Assembly (NCBI GenBank): GCA_008360975.2
Contig: CM039184.1
Location: forward strand, 30,553,797 to 30,617,796
Source: Lichenostomus cassidix
Taxonomy: Eukaryota > Chordata > Aves > Passeriformes > Meliphagidae
DNA: 64,000 nt
Direction of reading: 5' to 3'
Shown here: one piece after another, positions 39,851 to 51,943 of the stretch
How the letters are laid out: each line of letters begins with the position of its first letter
Numbering within the stretch: position 1 is the first letter of the stretch
Position numbers and translations under genes: made by a program
Notes under the pieces: model-generated
What the model was told of the DNA's origin: nothing
Seen by the model: only the letters and a program-made list of their open reading frames with translations
Database searches by the model: none

Positions 39851-42800
39851 CTACATGTAACATCCAGGAGAACAGAAGTAACTTTGAAGAAGGCCTTAAG
39901 CTTAAATTTTAATTTTTTTTTTAATTTTAACTTGACTGAAAATGAGGTTGTACCCCAAAGGACACAAAATATGCTATAGGACACAATTAAAGAGGAAACG
40001 TGCTGAGAGTCATGCACACGGAGTTCTGATGTCAAATTCTTGAACACAAAACTCAGCCTTTTGGGAAGAGAAGAATTAAATTTATGACCTCATGCAAGAA
40101 ATTTTTCTTAAGTTCTTTTCTGAAGATCCTTTAATTAGCTAGCCTGTTTATTATGCTTTTGGAGCTGTAGTACCTTGGCTAATGGAGCTTTAAAGTCACT
40201 TTTCTTCTGATCATTTAGCTTTTATTAGATTGTTTGAATTTTTATATGCTGATTGGGGAAGGAGGACAGGTTAAATGAAAAACAGAAGTACAAATGTAAA
40301 GACAGAAAATTGCAAGAAGATGCTTGCATGATGCATTACTGCCATGACTTTCTGCAGCCTGTATTACAGAGATAATTGTGTGGATAAGAAATCCTTTAAA
40401 CACCTGTATACCCAGCAGCTTTGGAAAGCTGATAATTGCTATTTCGTGTGATCTTTGGAAAGAATAAAATTCTTTGTAGAACTCACGGAAAACTTTTTAT
40501 TACTTTAGTGCTACTTTATTGTGTTGTAGCTGAACTAAAAGAAAACCTAAAAACAAAAGCCACACACCAACATACAAAATTTTGATTCCAGGATTGTCAA
40601 TGGGATTAAATTCCATGAGGAAATAGCTGTCTACTAAAAACACAGCTTCTAGTCCTGGAAAATCTTCAAGATGAAAGACATTCAAACGAAGTCAATTTAC
40701 CTGTCTAGCATACTGTACACAAAACTCTTGTAAGCAACAGAATTTTTGTGTTCATTGGGTGTTTAAAAAAATTATTGTAGATAAATAAAATCAAATATTT
40801 TTAGATATGGTGAAAGCTCATCTAAGCTTTATTTGATTAAAACATGGTGGGTTTTGACTCTTTCTTTTTGAGTAAAAACCCAAACGATCAAAATATAATA
40901 TAAAAGTTCTAGCAAAAGAGTTTTAGGACTGATGAACAGGATTTTGCAGCTTAAATACAGCTAAAGGGAGATGTAATTAAGATCCATGGAAACCCATCTA
41001 CTAGCACAGAAAAGCACTTGTACAACCAGCCAGAACATGTAAACAAAAAACTGATCTGGCAAACTCCGTTACTTGTTTCTAACAGAGTGTGTTGGAACCC
41101 CAAAGTTGTTCTTTTCTGTCATTCACAAATTTTGTGCAAATACCATAGAATTTTTAAATAAAAAATTCGAAAGGACCCTACAGTAGAAACACTCCTCTGA
41201 AAACTTATTCCACCATCCACTGTACAAGGGCAGTAAGAAGGAAAGAAAGCTGAAACTGAAAAACTATCCAGTAATGGAGGCAAGGGGATGAAAAAACACA
41301 GAGGATAAAAAAATTAAAGTTCCCTGTTCCTACCCTGATATCTCAGAACACTGATCAGGAGCAAGATTTGGAATAATGTCACAAAAACCATTAAGCAGCC
41401 TCACAAATCCTAGCTGGGATGCTAGAGCAGCTGAAAGAAATCCTCTCTGTTAAGTATGATGTTAACTTTGTTTTTAACTTTTTGCAGTATTTTTTTTATA
41501 CTGTGCAAGCTTATGCTTTAAACAGCACTTTAATTTAAATCTAGCTTAGACTTGAAGTGGTTGATCTAGTTCAACAAAGATATTTATGTTACATTTAGAC
41601 TGAAAAAGGATATTATTGAAACAGGATTCCAAAGAGTAAGTCTCTGCTGAAAATGTACAAGATGTCATGAGAGCTGATAGTCAGAAGATCAGCAAAATGT
41701 GGGCTCTCAACAGTCAGATAAACTCTCTGGCAGCATGACAAGGCAGAAGGTCCTTGCAGATTTCATAGCAAAGATGATTGGACACGCCTACAGCTGTTGC
41801 AAATATTGCTTTAATAAAATGAGCCAAGATGCTCCATCACTGAAGACTCTGTGCCAAATTCTTCAAAATCTTAAATTTAAAATACCACTTTTCTTGGCAT
41901 AAGCACAAAAATGGACAGAACAAGAAAAAAATATTAAACAGTTTTTTAAAAAACTACTAGTACCCCTCAAATTAAATATCATAATTGAGCTGGGAAAAAT
42001 ATATGTATCTCCAGACATCCCCAAAGAGCTGTTAACTTCTGAGATATTCAAAATGAGACCCTGGCCCAAAACTATAAACCAGTTGCAAAATTAGCTTTGA
42101 ATGCTCATGTTCCCTTATGCAGAGTTTGCTTTCTAATAAATACTCTCAGACTGACATCCAGTCACTTACACCTAGTTAAGGATATGCCCTCGCCATTATT
42201 ACGGGAGATTTATGTAACTGTTTTTTTTCCTATTGCCCATTCAAATACTTGAATAAACAGATATAAATACTCATGAATTGTCCATAGGTCCCCTTTTCTG
42301 AGATGGGCCTTTAGTTGCCAACAAGATCACTCAGCTTTCTTGACTAATATTGGTTAATTTGTTATCTTTAACATGGTCTCCCTTATTAACCAATCTATTA
42401 ATCTAACTGTCCTTTTCAGATAATGTAATACCTTCATATCCATTTCCCTTATCAGCTAAATTAATTTTGCTCCATTGAAGCAACCACATAAATCTTCCAC
42501 TGTAATGTGAGATAAGATATAAAAATGCAGCCATGAAAATTTAGGTATGAATTCATTTTTGATAATGTGACACATGATTCTGAGAACATATGGAAGCCAT
42601 GACTGCATCTGTGCAGTAGGTCTGCAGTGCAAAGTAGCTGGTGCTGGAAATCTGGCATCAACACTGTAAATATAACCTTGAACTTAATGCATGCTGGTGG
42701 TCAGAGGGCAGCCTTTCAATTTCTATTCCACAGGAAGTAATCTATCTCATATTCTCCAAAATCATACCACAGCGTGAACCAAAACTGAATGAATAAATAG

Positions 42801-45800
42801 GGATGATCAAAAGATTCCCTTCTCTCTCCCTTATGTACCCTGGTGTAGATGCATCCTGACTTGCAGGTATTTTGCAGAGTTCTCTCAATTCTTTTCTTAA
42901 AATTACAAAATTTCCATTTCAGTGTTACCAGAAGACCAAAAGTTCTGTCTAGCCTCATAGGTGGGAAGGAAATGGCCACTGGTGTCCTGGAGCAATGGGT
43001 AGGGGTGATTATATTGGTAGTGGAAGCAGATTTTGCAGAGGATGCAAAGACAAGAGACCACACGAGTTCAGTAGATCTCTACACACTTGCAAGTTAGCTG
43101 CCAAGAGATGACAAAGAGACAACTTTATATTTGAAAAACAAGGTATTCAGAAAGTGACATTGACATTTGTTAGCTGCAACACTAACACAGGAGCTACCTG
43201 CAAGCTAATCACCACATGGGATAATAGATCACTCTGAAGCTGAGCTGTAATACTTTTCAATGACCTCACAAAGGTAAAATTCACTTATTTGTAGTTACAA
43301 CACACAGCAAAAGACTGTTAGACTAAAGCAGTTTTTCTGTCTCCTCATGGACTCATGATTATTTAATAGACTGGTTTATTTGACATGAGTGGTTTTCAAT
43401 GAAAAGAAACAATCACATTGACTGACATTAATTGCACTTCTGTTCTTCAGCTAATAATCTTCACATCCCACAGCAGCATTTCTGATTATTTGGCTTGACC
43501 TTGATATCAGACTAAGCATCCTACAGGTCATCCTTTTGCATTCTTAGCTACCATTGCACCTTTTATAACCTCTACTTAATAGTAATTTTGTCATATTACA
43601 AAGTATATTAAATGCTGGCTTCAACAACTCAAAGGGTTCATCATCATGCTGCTGTAATATTTCTCACCAGTGACTTTCCCACAGGCAAGCAGTGCTGATA
43701 ATATTCAGAGTAGACTGCATATACGAAGTCTGGAACATGAAGTGGAAAAGGACAAAGTTACCAGGTTGGTTCCCAAAAATTTAGTTTGAGACAAACAAGA
43801 TGATAACATCTGCTTTTACAGAATCTCATTTCCCTTTCTAACCACATTGGAAAACTGAAGTCAATAAGGTTTTAAAATACTCTGACAAATCTGTTTGTTA
43901 AAAATGCAATATTTGTCTGCACATTATATAAGTATCCTTTGTGGTCTACTATTAGTATCTGAATTAAAACATGAAGGAAAAATCCTAAATATTCTTCACC
44001 TGTCTAAGTGGAAAGATTTTCTAATACATTATGCACAGTACAAATTTCACTTCTGAAACTCTAAACATAAACTCCTTGGCTACTAGTTAGTGACATCTTT
44101 GGAGAGACAAAGATTTTAAAAGAGTTTTTAAAAATTGCCTTCTAGCAAAAATGAAAAATATCAGTACACGTGGCTTTATTTAAGAGAAAGCAAGAGGTTC
44201 TAAATGTTTCCTGGAGGCATTTCAAAGTTATTTTCCAAATATGCAAAGGAGATACTTATGTGTAAATTGTTAACAGTGTAAGACACATTGCTACAACAGC
44301 AGGGATACTTGATACTATGGAATTCACACATCAGAGTTACAAGTGTAGGAAGAAAGTGGAGCTTTGAAATCCTGAGGGCTAAGGCCCTTTATATTGACTT
44401 GTCAGTTAAAAAAAAAAATGTTTTCAACAGAGGAGCATTCCATAAAAGCTGATAAAGAGTAAGAAGGCTTCTAAAACTCGACAGTATGCAACTTAAATCT
44501 CAACCATATTTTTAAGATGCATGTACCTTTTTGTCATGGTTTTTTGCTGCTTACATTGACAGCCACCCACAGTGACTCAAGGTTGCTTTACATCAAAGCA
44601 CAGATTCTGAGCATTTGTAAGGAAAGCTCAACAAGAAGCCCCAGTCACCGTTTCTTGTAATCCATCCACTGCATACTTTGAGATGTTTTTCCTTTGGCAG
44701 CAGAATGAGCACCCTGAAGTTCCTTTTCCAAGCAGCTGATTGGAGCCAAGCACTCAGCCTGGAACAGCAGATGAACAGAGGTTGAAGGATGTGAACCACA
44801 TAGCAAGTTTGCCTGTCCTTTCGTCACTGCTCTGGGATCTAAAGAGCCATCACTGTCACAGAAGCATATGCACAGGACCTTTATGCAAGGATGAATTTTA
44901 TTTGATCCTAAATAGACTTTAAAGGCAGTGAAATGCATGTCACTGATCTGCACCCTGGGAATCTGTCCAGTAAAAACAGGCTGCCTATTTATTAGGCGCT
45001 GATTATGTGTCACACACGTAGTCACCCAACCTTCAATTATATTAAATAACCTAAAACCAGAGTCTAGTGTGGCTCATCTGACTTTGCTGCTCTTCTTTGC
45101 TAGGAAGATAAGGATAAAAATGATTGAATCAAATATAGCCACTCCTTTTGGGGGCATGGGGCACATGCTATTAGAATATTTAAGTATCATGCTCAAGAAG
45201 CCAATTGTCTGGCAAATACAACTTCTCAAAGAGAAGGATTATTTTTCTTTATATTCTGGTCAGACTAATTGTTTTTATATTGTTCCTTTTATTAATGCAG
45301 ATTTTGACACATTTTTACAACTAATTTTTAAAGGCTCCAAACTGAAAGGTGATGATAATTCCTCCTGATTTCAAGAGTCAAAGAGTATGTTCTTCCCCCC
45401 TCCCCTCCTCGCCCTCCTGAGGCAGGCAGTTGTCCAGTGTCACACAACATAGTTCCCAAATTCACGTTCACTTGAAAATCTCCTCAATTTTTTCCCCCAA
45501 AAAATATGTTTCCAGCCCTCACCCAAAGATGAAGTTGATTCAGTGCAAAGTCCAGTGTAATTGTCACTTCATCCCACTACCTGCAGTGCTCCAAAAACCA
45601 AACCTGATTCCAGAGCAGCTTCTGAAAATTCCTTCTTGAGGCATGGCAATCAAACTTTTCAGAAAGGATTAGACATATTTATGGATTATAATTGTTTTTC
45701 CAATTAAATCACTACTTTTTCTATCTCTTCCATTGGAATGTCCTTGTGCTATGCTAACTGGAATTAACAGCTAGATTTTGTCCACTTGTCCATATAAAAA

Positions 45801-48800
45801 GAAATAAAGTCTGAGCACTTGGCTGTTCTGTATCATTTGAACTGCACTTTGCTGCCTTGTCATCACAGACCAAAACATTATAACAACTCTTTTAATGCAG
45901 TAACAATAAAATTGTTTCCACTAACGGAATGAGTCAGAAGCCACTTTTTGGTAACACACCAGCAGATACCAGTTCTTAATGGTGCCACAAAGTGACAGGA
46001 TGAGGTCCATGATAGGCATGCATGCACATATCTTCTGTCAGTGTTAACAGATATCATGGGGCAAAATGCCCCAAGAGCATAATTAAAATAATCCCTTGAG
46101 AATTGTTTAAATCATGCTTAAGAAGACTTGATATTACAGCCACCTGAAACAACTTTCAGTGGTTTCAGAAAAGCTTCAATAGCTTTTCTATTCAAGGCTG
46201 TTCTGGAGTGCTCAGCACATATCATAGATACTTCATGCCATTACAGCTTGCATTCTTAACAGTCCACTTCTTTTTCCTTTGGTAATTTTTCTTGCACATG
46301 TAAGAAAACTGCAGGAACTGTGTCAGAACATTACTCCTATAAAATGTCTGGCATAGAAAGGATAATTTGGAGTGGATCAGAAATCAGGTCTAGTAAATGT
46401 TTCTTTAATTTAGTGGTACTTTAAAGAACTGCAAACACCTTCTATGGAGGAATTGTCATACTGCACTTCCCCATAATGTGATTCAAATGCAGACTTTAAC
46501 AGAGAGTCTCTTTTGGTCCTACACTAGATTCACTGGCTTGTATTCACATTGCAAGTATTAAATAAAAAATAAAAATTAACTGCTAGCACATACTTCTGGA
46601 TTCCTGAGCCCCCAAATAGTGGTTGACATACATTTTTAGTATGATGAAGACCTTCCCCAAAATTCTAAGGCCTCCTTTCCTCTTTGCAGGTTATCTGTAC
46701 ATCAGACCCAACCCTGGGAGCAGCCAGCAGTTGGAAGACATGCTTTGAGAGTCTACAGAAGCTTGGGAACAAACTGCTATGTTTGAACAAATGCCAGACG
46801 CTCCTCAACAACTGACCTATTGTTGCTGCTACAAAGGTTTCTACTGCTCATGCAGAGGACAGAAAGCTTCCTCAAAGGCATCTGTGACCTCACCTGTGTG
46901 AGTCTTGCTATGTTATTTCTTCATGCCTCACTGTGCCTGTGTGAAAATCATTGTCAGGTTAAGCCTGTGCCTAAAAGTGTGGCAAAGTAATACAGCAGTA
47001 GAGGCTTTAAGGAAGGGATAAGATACCTGCAGGTCTTTTTCACAGAAATTACTTTTCCCAACTAGAAGAAATCTGCTTTTGGAAGGGACTGATAGGTTAG
47101 TAGATTTTTCAAAAACTGGCTGAATTTCTGTTCCAGATTGGCTGAATTCATAAACTATTTGGATTATTTCATCACTCTAACTATTTCAGTGATGATATAC
47201 TCTGTCCCAGCTGTAGCTGGCTTCAGCTGAACACACTGATGTTGGAAGATTGATCTAACCATTCAAAGACATTCACACTTCGATACAGCTCATGCAATGC
47301 TCTTCTGCTGGGGTGGCTTCCAAACAGTTTGATGGTTAACAAAAGTTAACAAAGTGCATTGTTAAAATATTATAAAGTCAACGCTAATGTGCTGGTGTGA
47401 AAGTAATGGTAAATTGCACCAGGGACATGTTCACATTATATTTTCTCTTTCCTCTTTCCAACGCTGACCTAGAAAACTGAGTTTCTTATGAAATTACAGT
47501 TTCAGGAGGTGAGATTTTTGAGAAAACTCTAAATTTTGCAACACTAGTCATGCTGAGGTAAAGACCTACTTGACTCCAGATGAGTATCATTGTTCCTGAG
47601 TACAAAGTAGAGTGTGAAACAGCAACTTTTTGATTTTACCCAAAACCTTAGCTTCCATTATTTAGAATGTTGACTGCAAAACCATCCAGTGGAAATACTG
47701 AACACATTTTTAAGGTGTGACTTGTCACTTGCATTTCTAATGCAGAAATAATATAGCAATATATGGTATCTTGAAGGGAAGAGCAGACGTCACTTGTATA
47801 ATTTTCTACTTGTATGAAAATGCTCAGCTTGCATTAGTCCTCCATAATCTCACACTAAAATTTTCTTTTTAGCCACAGTAAACGATATGCTTTTACACAG
47901 CCTGGAAAGATTCTTTCGGCATGAGATGAATATCAAATAATTTTAAATAGAAAAAGAAATTATTTTAAAGGCCTTCTCGCTGTCAGCCTAGAAAATCTGT
48001 AATAATGAATTTTTAATAGAAGCTAGATTTGGGTTAACTGGTTTTAGTTACTAAATTATGAAGGTTGCCACATGGAGAAACAGCTCCAACAATTATCATG
48101 ATGCTTACAGCAATGTCAGACTGCTTATGCTGTTTGCCTCATAGTTTCACAATAGTTAATGCCAGTAAAAAAAATTAATTAATCTTATTCAACATGTACT
48201 ACATATATCATTGTATTTCACTGAAAAAAATTTGCCAATTTTCTTTAAAGTACAGCTTTTCAATCCTCCAAAGATTTTTAAATGACAGATGAAATGTAAA
48301 AAATCACAATGCTTCATGAACATAGCTGGACTCAGAAGAACACCAGGCCAGATCAAAGCACAGCTTATCAACCACTGATAACCCACTTTTCTTTTTGATT
48401 AAGCCCTACTTCTTGAGAGAAGGGTAAAGAGCATTTAGGCAATTGCACATCATCCTGCATGACCCAGGCAGGCAACCCACTGCAGCACAAGACTTCTGTG
48501 CTGCCACAGGCACCAGCATTTCACACAGCTGTCTTTTGACAGAGTTCCTAAAGCTTTAGTGAGGTAAAGACGGTTAAAGACAAAATACAGAAAAGCAAGA
48601 TGGGGAAAAGATTCTAGAAGCCATGCAAATTCCTCATAAAAAATATGGCATTAAAGGAAACTAAATAAATTAATAATGTACCACTCGACATACCCTTATG
48701 TCAATTTTTGCATACTTTGCTCAATTGGGAAAGAAATAAACTCTATGGGTTTTTATATTAATCAGACTTCAAAATTGCAACCAGGTCATGCTGCAGAAGA

Positions 48801-50487
48801 ACAAAACCTGATCTTTTTCTGGCAGCTAGTGACAATTTCCTTCTGTGCTGAGGACTGGAGAAGTTTGAGTGTTGCTGAGCATCAGATGGTAGCTGCATTC
48901 CTTCAGGGCTGTAACTGAGCTAAGAGGACAGCTTTCCCTTGCTTACCACTATGCCACAGTTAATGTGGGAGAAGGTTTCTGGTTTTCAGAATTCAGAGTG
49001 AAAGGTTGGGGGTGGAGAGAGAAGCAAAGATCAGGATCAGCAAGAAGAAGGCCTTCTTGTAGCTGTCACTGTAGTCTGCAGAAAGAAATCACATTGTCAT
49101 TTTTCTGCTGGTTTGTTGCATATTCTAATTTTATTCTTTACTGTTTTCATTGTCATACAAAGAATTTTGCTCTGCTTTCAGTGTATTATTCTTTATTTTT
49201 CTCTGAATATACATAATACAGTTGAAAATATAGCGGCAGTCTTTCAGTTTTCTTTTTGTCAGAAAAACTTATTAACAACTTTTACCTCCTTATAATGTCA
49301 TTTTCTGAAAAATACAAAAAAGACCTGATAGTCATGGAGGAGCACCCCATTAATACTAATTGGTTTTAAATGACTAGTCTGTTTTAAAGGTTATGCAATT
49401 ATTAGAATGCTACTTCATTCTCTTGAACTATGGAGGGAAGACATTTTAATGATGAATAAAATTCAAAACTGGCAAATTCAGCCCAGTAGGTTACTGCTGT
49501 ATGATTCAATAATTTATGAAACATAAGGAGTGCAAAGAAGTGTTGCCAGGCTGCCCAAATTTTTCAGTCTGCATTTTGTGTTATGCTACACAAGTTGCAG
49601 TCTATCCCATTTCTGATTAGGATTATTTGCTACCATTCCCTTTTCCCATGTACAGAGCTTTCCTAGAATGAATATTTAGTAGTTTGCTTACATATATCAC
49701 TTTCTGTATCAGAGTGAGCTTCATAAGTTTAAGGACTTTTTCCTTTTTTTTTCTTTCCTGGAATTGGCTGAGGCAAAAATCCATTGCCTCAGATAAGCAA
49801 TTTCCTTGTTCACAGTTATGCAGCATAAGTCATGCCATTGAGATTACTTTAATGTGGCCATTACAGGGCATTTCAGTAGCAGGGAATAAAAACATTTTTC
49901 TTACAAGTGACAACAGTGCTGAAAAATATATCAGTCTCTCCTTGTTAGTAAGCATGAGATGTTGCAAACCTTTGCAAGATCTTGCCTGAATCATAGATTT
50001 TCATAAGTCATTCTATCATCAGAGGAATGGCTAAGCAACCCTGGCAATACAATACTTGTTTACTTGCATAAGAAAACAGCAAAATAAAATCTAAATAAAA
50101 TGTGATCTCTTCTAAAAATGCAGTTTAGCTGCTTTAATAGCTGTCAAAAATTCTAGTTGAAAAACATGAGCCATCTGAATAGCTTTTTGAAGCCTATTCT
50201 GCCTGCAGCTCTACTATTGGTGATGCATGCATAAGATAGATTGTGTGCCACATTAGCAGCATCTTTATATCTTTGGTAAGATTCAGACACCAATCTTACC
50301 AAATCAGCTGCAGCTTCCTCTTCCTTAGAACGAACAGTCTATGCCAGATCCCAAGCAATTCTTAGTAGCATTCTCATGGCTGAGCAAATATCAAACAATA
50401 TCATTTCACTTGAAAAATTAAACATAAACTTATGCTTAGATATCTTCTGAAACATTTTTTTTAATCTCCTCAGCTTTAATTTTGCCA
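39851..50487. other. Non-coding stretch of about 10.6 kb
   Basis: Mostly featureless AT-rich DNA. It contains two plus-strand segments with good acceptors (43685-43764 and from 46690), discussed as findings. A weak CATAGAAT...AAAGGACC resemblance to a CR1 3' end near 41139-41175 is too degraded to call. No RNA gene is recognised. The open minus-strand frame at 44645-45025 is about 126 codons long and has no recognisable domain. Confidence 0.5.
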
Positions 50488-51005
50488 TACATTGAGTACT
50501 GTGTCCAGTCCTGGGCCACCCACTTCAAGAAGGACTTTGAGGTGCTGGAGCATGTCCAGAGTAGGGTAATGGAATTGGTGAAGTGCCTAGAGAGTAAATA
50601 TTTTGAGGAGCAGCTGAAGGATCTGGAGTTGTTTAGCCTCAAGAAAAGGAGGCTTAGGAGGGAGCCTTATCACTCTCTACAACTGCCTAAAATGAAGTTG
50701 TAGTCAGGTGGGGCTCAGCCTCTTCTCTCAAGGTAATCAATGACATGATGAGAGGACACAGCCTCAAGCTGCACCAGGGGAGGTTTAGTTTGGACAACAG
50801 GAAGGATTTCTTTACTGAAGGCATGGTTCAGCTTTGGAATGGGCTAACCAGGGAGGTGGTGGAGTCACTATTCCTGGAAGTGTTCAGGAAACAACTGGAC
50901 GTGGCACTTAGTGCTCTGCTTTAGTTGACATAATGATATTGGGTCAAAAGTCGGACTCAATTACCTTGGAGGTCTTTTCCAACCTTAATGATTCTGTATT
51001 TCCAT
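50488..51005 (+). mobile_element. CR1 LINE, 5'-truncated, with ORF2 C-terminus and 3' UTR
   Basis: The first part (to about 50703) translates as a decayed CR1 ORF2 C-terminus: [20 protein letters not shown], then [15 protein letters not shown], then [14 protein letters not shown]. This matches the end of CR1 reverse transcriptase proteins, usually with 'EYCVQFWAPHFKKD' and 'LFSLEKRRLRGDL'. It is followed by the typical 3' UTR words CTCAAGCTGCACCAGGGGAG, GGAGGTGGTGGAGTCAC and GGAGGTCTTTTCCAACCTTA, and by a single degenerate ATTCTGTATT in place of the terminal ATTCTATG repeats. Only the 3' portion of the element remains, about 515 of several kilobases, so it cannot move. The orientation is plus. 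The copy carries many substitutions, so it is old. Confidence 0.95.
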
Positions 51006-51656
51006 GAAATATTTAAATTCATCATTGCACCTCAAAAGCAAAGGAGTGTGTCATATTCCACGTGTTTTGGCAATCCTCATGTAAAATTCTTGTAGGAGCA
51101 TGGCTAAATATGACATTTCAGCTCTCTTCACAGATTAGACTGTTTTATGCCTAGCACACAAAAGGGTTCCTGAGCTCTGTTGACAGTATGCTGTGGAAAT
51201 ACACAAGCTTGCACTACCTAAAGCACTTACCGTACCAAAGATGGGTTTGGTTAGACAGAGAAATGTATAACTTGTTTTTACAAACACTGCTTATAAGGCA
51301 ATTTTCATTTAATTCGTTCGTACAGAAAACAGTTGTGTTTCATGCCCGCCAGAGAGAGTTTACAATGACCTATCATCCAGTGGTACAAAATTTATCCTTG
51401 TCTTTTGATCTAGGCAGGACGTGTGCAGCAGTTCCACAATCCCCAAAACACATCTCAGAGCCCAGGAATACCCAAACAGAAAACTTTCTCTTGACTTTGA
51501 AGCCCTGAGGTAGTACATACCTCTAGCCATTTTCATTTGGCTGCATCTGAAACCTGACAGACTTAAATGCTCCTTCCTTTAGCAAAGTGCAGGGCTCCTG
51601 AGGACAAGATTGCAAAACAGAAAAATAAGACAAGTGAAATTCTAGAAAATACTTAC
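51006..51656. other. Non-coding stretch
   Basis: Between the CR1 copy and the candidate exon. A plus-strand open frame of about 100 codons (51188-51508) has no recognisable features. Just below 51657, the minus-strand sequence after the donor reads as an ordinary intron start. Confidence 0.5.
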
Positions 51657-51943
51657 AAGAAGTAATTAATCTGTTTGTTTTTCCATGTTTCCCAGTCATC
51701 TGCAACTTCAATGGCTGACAAGTCTGCCACCTTTTTTACTTTAAGGTTCTCTCCATTTCCCTTCAGCACTTTCTCCTCATAATTTACATAGAACTTCTCT
51801 TTGTCATGTTGTGGCATTTTTAAGGCTGCTAGAATATTTTGCAAGTCATACATCAAAAGAAGCATTTGCTGTTTATACACTTTAGAAATGTTGCAGCCTA
51901 TTAGCACACTTTTAGTTCCCATCCGGGAGGCCACGTGTGACAG
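51657..51943 (-). CDS. Candidate 287-nt internal exon, unknown protein
   Basis: This is the best coding candidate of the window. On the minus strand an acceptor, GTGCACCTCAG, ends just before 51943, and the segment ends at 51657 with a consensus donor GTAAGT. All 95 codons between are open, entering in phase 0 and leaving with two bases over. The translation looks like a soluble, partly helical protein: LSHVASRMGTKSVLIGCNIS near the start, then KQQMLLLMYDLQNILAAL, then a Lys/Glu-rich part with KVADLSAIEVADDWETWKNK near the end. Charged and hydrophobic residues alternate sensibly and codon use is not simply AT-driven. The exit phase fits the candidate exon at 39734-39850. I do not recognise the family. 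A processed pseudogene is unlikely given precise splice sites at both ends, but chance is not excluded. Confidence 0.4.

Noticed and set aside
41139..41175. CATAGAAT followed by AAAGGACC, resembling a reversed CR1 3' end
   Set aside because: The match is limited to a few short words and the bases after it do not continue as CR1.
44645..45025. 126-codon minus-strand frame
   Set aside because: No domain or flanking splice sites, with an overlapping plus-strand frame. Within chance expectation.
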